From positions 44,110 to 108,109 of the forward strand of contig NZ_DASZBY010000036.1 of assembly GCF_035943795.1 (NCBI RefSeq): a DNA stretch of 64,000 bases, in the 5' to 3' direction. This DNA is from Aliidongia sp035943795. GTDB taxonomy: Bacteria; Pseudomonadota; Alphaproteobacteria; ATCC43930; CGMCC-115725. Of the stretch, positions 58,472 through 64,000 are shown piece after piece. Below the pieces are notes generated by a model. It saw only the letters and a list, made by a program, of their open reading frames with translations. It ran no database searches and had not been told where the DNA came from. Position 1 is the first letter of the stretch. Each line of letters begins with the position of its first letter. A program made the position numbers and the translations under genes.

Positions 58472-58678
58472 CTAGCCGTGAGATGCTTGCTCACGATCAA
58501 GCTGGTAGTATGCCCGCGACATCTCCGCATGATCAGCATTGGCGAGCGTCAACAGGTCCATGATGGACAGATTGTACCAGATCTCCAGCCCGTACAGTCT
58601 CTCCTGGTGCGACGGGATGACGTACCACTCGCCCCCGGCCCCGCGCTTCCATCGGAATGTCGTCTTCTCCATCCTCAC
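58472..58678 (-). CDS. Hypothetical accessory protein
   Basis: 68 residues from the GTG at 58678 (GTGA with upstream stop; an ATG at 58672 is possible). Trp/Tyr-rich (RWKRGAGGEWYVIPSHQERL) with a helical C-terminus. It ends the right-hand minus-strand block; no terminator is obvious in the 73 bp between it and the convergent late gene. Confidence 0.5.
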   Translation of the reverse strand: MRMEKTTFRWKRGAGGEWYVIPSHQERLYGLEIWYNLSIMDLLTLANADHAEMSRAYYQLDREQASHG

Positions 58679-58854
58679 CCCTCCTTGACGGTCTCGACCG
58701 GGCCGACAGCTTCGTCCAGCATTTCGCGTTTGACCGCTTTCCAGATCAGTTCGGCGCGGTCGTCATAAACCGAGCAGCAGCCGCACGAGAATGAATATTC
58801 TTTTCCCCTACCCCGCATATTGACATTCCCAGCATTACCGATGCCGCGTTTCAT
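58675..58854 (-). CDS. Small Cys-rich accessory protein
   Basis: 59 residues from the ATG at 58854 (ATGA overlap). SFSCGCCSVYDDRAELIWKA contains a Cys-Gly-Cys-Cys cluster that may bind metal. Helical C-terminus. The longer in-frame ORF was rejected because it overlaps the upstream gene. Confidence 0.5.
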   Translation of the reverse strand: MKRGIGNAGNVNMRGRGKEYSFSCGCCSVYDDRAELIWKAVKREMLDEAVGPVETVKEG

Positions 58855-59159
58855 TGCGAAGTGACCTCCAACACTTTTGTCGCAAATGGGCGCCCCTTTT
58901 CCTGTGCGCCGAAGTGCGTATAGCCTGCACTCACAGCCATTGCGTGAGCCACGAGCCACGCAACGTCCCGTGCCCTATCTTCGGGTAAGCAAACGCAAAA
59001 TCTTCCGTCAACAATCAAATTCACCAAATCTTGATCGACTCTTTGGCCGGTCAAATTTGGTATCATCACTCCGTCTAACACGACGGGCCAATATTCGAAT
59101 GGTCCGATCAAAAAATCCGCTTTAGGCTCAAGAACCGGAAATTCCACGATGTCGGCCAT
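58851..59159 (-). CDS. Hypothetical accessory protein
   Basis: 102 residues. GPFEYWPVVLDGVMIPNLTG and DARDVAWLVAHAMAVSAGYT-like sequence; no known family. Codon use is somewhat less GC-biased than in the late genes. It is separated from the next gene by 4 nt. Confidence 0.5.
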   Translation of the reverse strand: MADIVEFPVLEPKADFLIGPFEYWPVVLDGVMIPNLTGQRVDQDLVNLIVDGRFCVCLPEDRARDVAWLVAHAMAVSAGYTHFGAQEKGRPFATKVLEVTSQ

Positions 59160-59163
59160 TTAT

Positions 59164-59460
59164 CTATCCTTCTGATTCGTCAGGTACCTCAGGGGCCTCT
59201 GGAGTACCATCAGGTGCGTCGAGCCTTCCAAACGACACGCAATCAACCACGACATTACCCCGTCGGCTCTGTGCCGTAGCTCGAACGTGACGCCGGGCTC
59301 TGAATTGAACCTTCCCGTCTCTTACGCGAAAATCCATCTCGTGGACCAAACGGCAATCGCAGCATCGCATTTTGTATCCGTTCGGAACGGGCTGCTGCCA
59401 TTCCGTCCAACCCTCTTCGTCTACGTCATGCTGTTGATAGCGTTTCATCTCGCGAACCAT
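59164..59460 (-). CDS. Conserved small phage protein
   Basis: 98 residues. WTEWQQPVPNGYKMRCCDCR followed by LVHEMDFRV and FRARRHVRATAQSRR is a pattern repeated in many phage accessory regions, with a CxxC that may bind zinc. Start at 59460, or the ATG at 59448. Function unknown. Confidence 0.6.
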   Translation of the reverse strand: MVREMKRYQQHDVDEEGWTEWQQPVPNGYKMRCCDCRLVHEMDFRVRDGKVQFRARRHVRATAQSRRGNVVVDCVSFGRLDAPDGTPEAPEVPDESEG

Positions 59461-59478
59461 CGTTTCGTGGTTGGACCA

Positions 59479-60069
59479 TCAGGCGTGATCATGGAAGGAT
59501 GTTTGTACGGACCTAGATCGATCAGTGGCGTGCTTGATCCAGTCGTCCGCCTTCATCTGGAAGGTAACTTCCCATTGCGGACCGATCATCTCTCCGCTAC
59601 GGACTTCCCAGGTCCGACGAAGCCCAACCACAGGAAGTCCGTAGGTCAGCGCCACTGCGACGGCACGCGGACCTTCTGCCTGGTCGCCGTGGAAGGCGAT
59701 CGTCGGTTCCGCGTAGCAATGTCCCTTGCCGCCCTGGCACGACTCGAAGGTCTCGATGCCTTGTGAGCGCAAGACGCAGACGAAGTGGCGAATGCCGTCA
59801 TCAAGCTCAGGCCAGCCGAAGGATTCTAGGCCGTCCAGCGTGCCGATCGGAAGTGCATTTCTTGGGTCTGCGCTCATGTTCGATGTCTCATGACTAGAAT
59901 GACCGCATGATAGGCATGTCTGGAATTCCACTCCGTATGCGTCTTCCCTGATCATCACCGTTCCACCGCATGAACATGCGTTGGGGATGGTCAATTCCAT
60001 TTTATGGATCAGGCGTCCAGGCCCGTCAGGCCCGGCGTGCGGCTCCGGCTGCTGGTTGCGGTAGATCAT
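59479..60069 (-). CDS. Zinc-ribbon protein with conserved phage C-terminal domain
   Basis: 196 residues from the ATG at 60069 (ATGA overlap). Residues of about 32-57 hold CSCGG and CLSCGH, a zinc ribbon. The C-terminal domain has GIRHFVCVLRSQGIETFESC followed by QGGKGHCYAEPTIAFHG, a block common in phage proteins of unknown role. The upstream part of the open frame is an out-of-frame shadow of the next gene. Confidence 0.55.
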   Translation of the reverse strand: MIYRNQQPEPHAGPDGPGRLIHKMELTIPNACSCGGTVMIREDAYGVEFQTCLSCGHSSHETSNMSADPRNALPIGTLDGLESFGWPELDDGIRHFVCVLRSQGIETFESCQGGKGHCYAEPTIAFHGDQAEGPRAVAVALTYGLPVVGLRRTWEVRSGEMIGPQWEVTFQMKADDWIKHATDRSRSVQTSFHDHA

Positions 60070-60281
60070 GATGGGTCCCTTTTGCTTTGCCCGATGATCT
60101 CCAGGCAGCGCGGGCATGTCACCGCCTCGTCGCGGATCGTCCACGTCGCCACCTTCATGTTGATCGCGCGCGGGCTCGTGAAGCAGAGCGCCGACACAGC
60201 TCCATCCTCGCGGATCCCTTTGGCTCGATGATAGATGCGAGGGCCGGGCGCCTTGGGATTGGTCGTTTTCTGGTCTATCAT
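60066..60281 (-). CDS. Small CxxC accessory protein
   Basis: 71 residues. Basic N-terminus, a strand-rich middle (KVATWTIRDEAVTCPRC) and one Cys-x2-Cys pair; CxxC is too little for a full zinc site unless it dimerises. Overlaps both neighbours by 4 nt. Confidence 0.5.
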   Translation of the reverse strand: MIDQKTTNPKAPGPRIYHRAKGIREDGAVSALCFTSPRAINMKVATWTIRDEAVTCPRCLEIIGQSKRDPS

Positions 60282-60436
60282 CGCGTTTCGCCTCCCTCTG
60301 CGAGGGCCGCCAGCTCTGCTGCCTCGCAGTCCGAGCAGATCGGGTCGTCGAAGTGCGCGCTGAATTGCTCAAGCGGAAATTCCTTTCCGCAGCAATCGCA
60401 GGGGATTAGGTCATCGGTCGTTTTATGGTCGGTCAT
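60278..60436 (-). CDS. 52-residue four-Cys zinc-finger protein
   Basis: CDCCGKEFPLEQFSAHF and CSDC make a compact zinc finger (residues about 13-35), with an acidic Ala-rich C-terminus. Start at 60436 within an ATGA overlap; stop overlaps the next ATG. Confidence 0.6.
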   Translation of the reverse strand: MTDHKTTDDLIPCDCCGKEFPLEQFSAHFDDPICSDCEAAELAALAEGGETR

Positions 60437-60777
60437 GATGCCACCTCCGGGCGCTCGCAGAGCACGCCCATCGCCGCATCGGCTGCGCCGATATAGTTCG
60501 GCCAGTCGGCCGCGATGAAGTGCGCGCGCATCAGTTCTTTGCCCTCCTTCTCGCGCATCCATTTTTCCGATCTTATGAACTGGACGACATGAGAAAAGCG
60601 GCGTTGTGCCTGCTGCCAGCCGAGCGCATTGACGGCGAACTGGTACAGGCCCGTAAGCTGATCAAGCTCGTCATCCGACATGCGCCCTTCGCCGCCAGCA
60701 AGGTCGTGCGCGCAGAGTGCCCAAGCGACGCGTTCCCGGAAGGTCTCGGGGTTTGCCGTCGTTTTCGGGTCGGTCAT
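60433..60777 (-). CDS. Hypothetical accessory protein
   Basis: 114 residues, helical, with FRERVAWALCAHDLAGGEGR and AADWPNYIGAADAAMGVLCE. The Ala/Trp motif resembles small phage proteins, but no function is known. ATGA overlaps on both sides. Confidence 0.5.
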   Translation of the reverse strand: MTDPKTTANPETFRERVAWALCAHDLAGGEGRMSDDELDQLTGLYQFAVNALGWQQAQRRFSHVVQFIRSEKWMREKEGKELMRAHFIAADWPNYIGAADAAMGVLCERPEVAS

Positions 60778-61007
60778 GACAGGGCATCTCCGATCATCGG
60801 GAATGGTTCATCAATCGGCGGAACGATGTCTCGGTCCAGTGCGCAATAGATGCAAACGCGCGTTGCCCTTGGAAGGGCGTCTACAGGAATCGCGATCTCT
60901 CGATTACAGTACCGACATTCTCCAGGGACATCCGATCGCATGGCACCACGAAGGTCTCTCAGCCACCAAGGCATGCAAGCTACTGGCGGTGGGGCGCGAT
61001 CGATCAC
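60774..61007 (-). CDS. CxxC...CxxC accessory protein
   Basis: 77 residues from the GTG at 61007 (GTGA with the previous stop). CRYCNREIAIPVDALPRATR followed by VCIYC is a zinc-ribbon-like four-Cys arrangement. Pro/Asp-rich C-terminus. Confidence 0.55.
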   Translation of the reverse strand: MIDRAPPPVACMPWWLRDLRGAMRSDVPGECRYCNREIAIPVDALPRATRVCIYCALDRDIVPPIDEPFPMIGDALS

Positions 61008-61168
61008 GACAGGGCCTCATCGATCGCGTCTGCAAGCGCCCTGGCGTTTGCGACAGGCATGAAATACCGCGTTGCGCATAGAATGAAGCTGATCGCGTCC
61101 GACCCATCGGCCTCGTGGCCGACGTGCCGACGAGCTTCACGAGCCGCTTTCAGGTCAATCTCGTTCAT
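61004..61168 (-). CDS. 54-residue helical accessory protein
   Basis: MNEIDLKAAREARRHVGHEA begins a helical protein ending ANARALADAIDEALS. GGGAAAGGGTG lies upstream of the ATG. It is close behind the RHH gene and could be part of its transcript. Confidence 0.5.
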   Translation of the reverse strand: MNEIDLKAAREARRHVGHEADGSDAISFILCATRYFMPVANARALADAIDEALS

Positions 61169-61207
61169 TTGAAGAACACCCTTTCCCAGCGAGCTTTGGA
61201 CGTGCGG

Positions 61208-61417
61208 CTAGGGCTTCGTCTTCCCATCCGCGGCGCCAAGCCGGATGCCCATCATCGCCAGGCGCCGGATCGCCTCTGATCGGTTCGGGATGTCCGGCTG
61301 CAGTCGGCGCCAATCGTCGACCTCCCGAAGAAACTCGGGCGTCACGATCATCTGCATGCGGTTGCTGGCTGGCGCTGGGCTCATGCCCGGACCATAGCCC
61401 GCTTGTTCAGCCTCCAT
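61208..61417 (-). CDS. Ribbon-helix-helix repressor-like protein
   Basis: 69 residues from the ATG at 61417; an ATG at 61384 gives 58 residues. MQMIVTPEFLREVDDWRRLQ followed by PNRSEAIRRLAMMG is an Arc/CopG-type ribbon-helix-helix, where the N-terminal strand contacts DNA. Neither start has a good Shine-Dalgarno sequence. It is first in the right-hand leftward block and has phased ACACC repeats overlapping its promoter, so autorepression is likely. No toxin gene could be identified as partner. Confidence 0.7.
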   Translation of the reverse strand: MEAEQAGYGPGMSPAPASNRMQMIVTPEFLREVDDWRRLQPDIPNRSEAIRRLAMMGIRLGAADGKTKP

Positions 61418-61421
61418 CAAC

Positions 61422-61478
61422 ACACCATTGCAAACATGAACACCCTTGACACCATACACACCCTGTCGCATATTTCAA
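61422..61478. promoter_or_regulatory. Overlapping divergent promoters with phased ACACC repeats
   Basis: Plus strand: TTGACA (61446..61451), 17 bp, CATATT (61469..61474). Minus strand: TTGAAA (61478-61473), 16 bp, TATGGT (61456-61451). The two promoters overlap face to face. ACACC occurs at 61422, 61440, 61449 and 61458, that is at 9-bp multiples, a spacing suited to side-by-side RHH dimers. The RHH gene next to it is the natural candidate to bind. Confidence 0.6.
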
Positions 61479-61509
61479 GGGCGATCCCACTTACCCCCAG
61501 GACCCGACC

Positions 61510-61704
61510 ATGGCCGATTTCATGACCTATCGCACCGCTCACTGCGGCCCGATGCGCGCCAAGATCCTGACCCGGCACCGCGACGGCGATGTCACCGTCG
61601 AGCCGTTTTTCTTCCAGGAAGACGGCAATGACACGGGCAGCTTCCAGGGCGGTTACAAGGTGCGCGTTCCGCGCTCGCACTTCATCGACGCCTCGGCCGC
61701 CTGA
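61510..61704 (+). CDS. Hypothetical right-end protein
   Basis: 64 residues. HCGPMRAKILTRHRDGDVTV and GGYKVRVPRSHFIDASAA suggest a small beta barrel. It is the first gene downstream of the plus-strand promoter. AGGA is upstream of the ATG. Confidence 0.5.
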   Translation: MADFMTYRTAHCGPMRAKILTRHRDGDVTVEPFFFQEDGNDTGSFQGGYKVRVPRSHFIDASAA

Positions 61705-61744
61705 CCTTTCCCACTAACTCCCGAACAACGCGAGGATTTCCGCC

Positions 61745-62083
61745 GTGTCCGATACCTATTTCGGATTTCCGATCGAGCCCGAGGGCTACGTCATGGGCGA
61801 CCTGCCGCCGTCGATCGCGGCGCTCGAAGCTCAAGGCGAAGAGATCTGGAGCCACATGTTCGAGGATCTCGGGCTGGAGGTGCATTGCATCCGTGGCGAT
61901 GACGAAGAAGATGGCCTTGTCGATGAAGATACCTGTGACGTGAACATCGAGGCCTTCCGTCAGTGGGAGCCGACGCCGCCGGCCGGTGAGGGCTGGAAGC
62001 TCGCCTGGCGCTCGGTCGACGAGGACGGCCCGAACGTCTGTTTCTGGCGCGAGCGCCCCGCGTCTGCAGCTGAAACTCTCTAA
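61745..62083 (+). CDS. Acidic hypothetical right-end protein
   Basis: 112 residues, GTG start (GAGGATTT upstream). Strongly acidic (GDDEEDGLVDEDTCDVNIEA), with a Trp-rich C-terminus. DNA-mimic proteins are often small and acidic, but this sequence alone does not show that. No known family. Confidence 0.5.
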   Translation: MSDTYFGFPIEPEGYVMGDLPPSIAALEAQGEEIWSHMFEDLGLEVHCIRGDDEEDGLVDEDTCDVNIEAFRQWEPTPPAGEGWKLAWRSVDEDGPNVCFWRERPASAAETL

Positions 62084-62110
62084 AATCCTCCGACGCAGGA
62101 CGGCTGAGCC

Positions 62111-62407
62111 ATGACCGATGAAATCGTCCGGCTCTTCCCGAACGCGAACCGGCCGGCGCCGACCGAGGCGCCGCAGACGGCCGCGCATCCAGCGGACCGG
62201 GAGATGATCGAGTTGCTGGAGCACCTGTTGGCCGAGTCCAAGCGCGGCACCCTTCGAGGCGCGGCGCTCGGGCTGCTGTGGCGCGGGAAGGATGGCGAGA
62301 TCTCCGGCAGCACGACCTGGGCGGGCGAGGCGCAGCGACAGCGCTATGTGACTGCCGGCATCATCCGGGAGCTTGATCAGCGGTTCGCCGACAAGGCGCT
62401 TCGATAG
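62111..62407 (+). CDS. Hypothetical right-end protein
   Basis: 98 residues. ADREMIELLEHLLAESKRGT and GLLWRGKDGEISGSTTWAGE; alpha/beta with a basic middle. The last phage gene before attR. No family recognised. Confidence 0.5.
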   Translation: MTDEIVRLFPNANRPAPTEAPQTAAHPADREMIELLEHLLAESKRGTLRGAALGLLWRGKDGEISGSTTWAGEAQRQRYVTAGIIRELDQRFADKALR

Positions 62408-62460
62408 TCGGGGTTGGATGGCATGGGGTGCTGCGGGACAACTGGCTTCCAACCGATCAG

Positions 62461-62736
62461 CTAAACCCCGCGGATTTCCTTGTTTTCGACTTCCCAGCGA
62501 TAGACGTGGGTCAGGATTTCCGCAACAGCGGCGAAGGCGATGATCGGGATCTCGTCGCCGACTTCGAGGGTCGACAGGATCTCGACCAGATCGGCATCCT
62601 CGCGCACCTTGACGCCGTGCTCGAACGCGATCGCCAGAATTTGGCGCGCGACGGCGCCTTCGCCGGTCGCGACGACGGTCGGCACGCTCGGATCTCGGGC
62701 ATCGAAATCGAGCGCGATCGCCTTTTCTCGTTCCAT
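62461..62736 (-). CDS. flhX: FlhX-like (FlhB C-terminal-domain) flagellar protein with phage-derived tail
   Basis: 91 residues resembling the cytoplasmic switch domain of FlhB without its membrane part: VVATGEGAVARQILAIAFEH and EILSTLEVGDEIPIIAFAAV are typical. The residues up to YRWE are host sequence. The last nine, VENKEIRGV, come from the phage side of the att core. The native end, LQQRSSPEHAAP, lies at 1015..1054. Proteins of this group can partly replace the FlhB switch domain in export. The prophage thus changes the tail but leaves a full-length product. Confidence 0.85.
   Translation of the reverse strand: MEREKAIALDFDARDPSVPTVVATGEGAVARQILAIAFEHGVKVREDADLVEILSTLEVGDEIPIIAFAAVAEILTHVYRWEVENKEIRGV
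62492..62503. other. attR core, 12-bp direct repeat
   Basis: Identical to 1055..1066 in the same orientation. The core lies in codons for YRWE of flhX. Host sequence is on the right (LysR side), phage sequence on the left. Confidence 0.85.
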
Positions 62737-62937
62737 CCACGCCCTTTCGCGCTATTCCGGAGGAGCCTGAGGCGCCGTTCCTTAACAAAGACTGAGGTCG
62801 GAGGGCGGCAAGTCGCCGCACGGGATCGCGGGTTCGCGCGCTAAGGTGCCCCGTCGGCGCGTGCCGCGCAACCGGCGTCGCGTTTTCGAAACGGGACGTA
62901 ACATGAAAGGTCCGCGCGTGCAGAACCGGGACGAGCC

Positions 62938-63834
62938 ATGATCGAACTGCGCACGCTCGAGACTTTCTACTGGGTTGCCCGCCTCGGCGGCTTCCGTCGG
63001 GCGGCCGAAAAGCTCAACACGACGCAGCCGGCCGTCTCTGCGCGCATCGTTCAGCTGGAGCAGGCGTTCAATACGCGCTTGATCGACCGCGACAAGCGCC
63101 GCTCGGCGCTCACGCCCAAGGGGGTCGAGCTGTTCGCCTATGCCGAGCGCATGCTGGCGCTCCGCACCGAGATGGTCATGGCGGTGACGTCGGCCGGCTC
63201 CCTGCGCGGCACGGTCCGGTTGGGCCTGTCCGAGACCATCGTCCATACCTGGCTCGCCAGGCTGGTCAAGCGCCTGCACGAGCGCTATCCGGCCATCACG
63301 CTGGAGATCGCGGTCGACGTGTCGGCCAACCTGCGCGACTCGCTGTTGGCCGGCGAACTGGACGTGGCGCTGCTGCTGGGCCCGGTCAGCGCGCCCAAGA
63401 TCAAGAACCTGCCGCTGTGCCAATATCCGATGGCCTGGATCGCGAGCCCCGACCTGCCGGTCGAGGCCGGCCCCCTGACCCTGACCCAACTCGCCGCCTG
63501 GCCGATCATGACCTATTCGCGCCTGACCAAGCCTTATCGCGAGGTGACGGAGCTGTTCGCCCGGGTCGAGATCCCGCGGCCGCGCTTCTTCGCCAACAGC
63601 TCGCTGGCCTCGATCGTCCGCATGACCCTGGACGGCATCGGCATCAGCGCCATTCCGCCGGCAGTCATTCCGGAAGAGCTGGCGGCCGGTCGCCTGCGCC
63701 GGCTCGCCTGCGACACGGCGCTGCCGCCTCTCGTCTTCACCGCCAGCTATCTCGACCAGCCGGACAATGCGCTGGCTGCCATCGTCGCCGCGCTGGCCGA
63801 ATCGGTCGCCGCGGAAGAACATCAGCCTCACTGA
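62938..63834 (+). CDS. LysR-family transcriptional regulator
   Basis: 298 residues. The winged HTH is at the N-terminus (IELRTLETFYWVARLGGFRR, then AAEKLNTTQPAVSARIVQLE) and the periplasmic-binding-like effector domain follows from about residue 90. It is divergent from flhX with a 201-bp gap, and host DNA. Its effector is unknown; the gene starting at 63933 is a possible target because LysR proteins often regulate neighbours. Confidence 0.9.
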   Translation: MIELRTLETFYWVARLGGFRRAAEKLNTTQPAVSARIVQLEQAFNTRLIDRDKRRSALTPKGVELFAYAERMLALRTEMVMAVTSAGSLRGTVRLGLSETIVHTWLARLVKRLHERYPAITLEIAVDVSANLRDSLLAGELDVALLLGPVSAPKIKNLPLCQYPMAWIASPDLPVEAGPLTLTQLAAWPIMTYSRLTKPYREVTELFARVEIPRPRFFANSSLASIVRMTLDGIGISAIPPAVIPEELAAGRLRRLACDTALPPLVFTASYLDQPDNALAAIVAALAESVAAEEHQPH

Positions 63835-63932
63835 TCGGTTTTTCTGATCGGAATCGATCGGAAATGACAATTCGACCCACGATGTCCGTCATGGCTAGCT
63901 GATGTCTGGCTGGATTTCGCGGGGGCGTGACG

Positions 63933-64000
63933 ATGGACGACGGGTTGCTCGAATCGGCGGCGGCGGCGCGCCGGCAGATTCGCCAGGGCACGCTGACCGG
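63933..64000 (+). CDS. Start of a gene cut by the window end, possibly amidase
   Basis: Only 22 codons are present (MDDGLLESAAAARRQIRQGT), with GGGGGCG before the ATG. Amidases often begin with a similar Ala-Ala-Arg-Arg-x-Ile-x-x-Gly stretch, but this is too short to decide. Confidence 0.35.
   Translation, partial: MDDGLLESAAAARRQIRQGTLT

Larger units (their letters stand above)
1055..62503. mobile_element. Temperate prophage with podovirus-like virion genes, integrated in flhX
   Basis: A complete-looking prophage lies between two copies of a 12-bp direct repeat TCCCAGCGATAG. It has an integrase at the left edge, an immunity region with CI-like and Cro-like genes, replication and recombination genes, terminase, portal, capsid, tail, ejection and host-entry genes, and accessory modules. 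Particle genes resemble T7/BPP-1-type podoviruses (head-tail connector portal, tail tubular A and B, internal virion proteins). Regulation and recombination look lambda-like. All core modules are open and uninterrupted, so the element may still be inducible; that is an inference. Boundaries come from the direct repeat and from reading-frame continuity of the split flhX gene. Confidence 0.93.

Noticed and set aside
61004..61417. Toxin-antitoxin module with the RHH gene
   Set aside because: The RHH protein could be an antitoxin, but neighbouring products show no toxin motif (RelE, PIN, Fic, HipA).

Overview
The window shows one large temperate prophage (about 61.4 kb, 1055..62503) inserted in a flagellar operon of a GC-rich alphaproteobacterium. 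A rhodospirillalean-type host is inferred from the FlhX/FliO/FliP gene set, high GC, GTG/TTG starts and the phage GapR-like gene; the species cannot be named. The left flank carries fliP (partial), fliO and a small operon gene on the minus strand. The right flank carries the 5' part of an flhX-like gene on the minus strand, a LysR regulator and the first codons of another gene. A 12-bp direct repeat (1055..1066 and 62492..62503) lies in the same reading frame of flhX at both ends. The phage therefore integrated in the 3' end of flhX and supplies a substitute C-terminal tail, while the native flhX 3' end stays stranded at the left junction.

Layout from left to right. Integrase and an excisionase-like gene (1149..2505) are followed by a long, tightly coupled minus-strand early operon (2502..11739) with a Bet/RecT-type annealing protein, a coiled-coil partner, a Ref/HNH-like nuclease, DUF1367, an XRE regulator and many small zinc-ribbon or one-TM proteins. 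An immunity region (11786..13390) has an S24 CI-like repressor, a Cro-like gene and a set of related TTGCGA-N3-TCGCAA operators embedded in two twin promoters. An AT-rich membrane-protein gene of likely foreign origin sits beside the repressor. The plus-strand early/replication operon (13387..22458) has GapR-like, RusA, a cytosine-C5 methyltransferase, a PEP-CTERM-like small protein, DnaB helicase and a DUF1376 protein.

The plus-strand late region (22568..58398) encodes a podovirus-like virion: small and large terminase, T7/BPP-1-type portal, scaffold, major capsid and cement proteins, exported or fibre-like proteins, three tandem tail-tubular-A-like adaptors, a nozzle protein, a gp13-like GNAT protein, an aspartyl-hydroxylase-like dioxygenase with a cupin, internal virion proteins including a lytic transglycosylase, and a 1633-residue protein with an HExxH motif. 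Then come a holin/lipoprotein cluster and two tandem paralogous beta-helix fibres; the second fibre ends in a fused copy of the tail adaptor.

A second minus-strand accessory block (58472..61417) of small, often cysteine-rich genes is controlled by a ribbon-helix-helix gene, with overlapping divergent promoters and phased ACACC repeats in front of it. Three plus-strand genes (61510..62407) complete the prophage. The whole is a mosaic: lambda-like immunity and Red-like recombination joined to T7/BPP-1-like particle genes, without a phage RNA polymerase, reverse transcriptase or recognisable free endolysin. No tRNA, rRNA, CRISPR array or insertion sequence was recognised.
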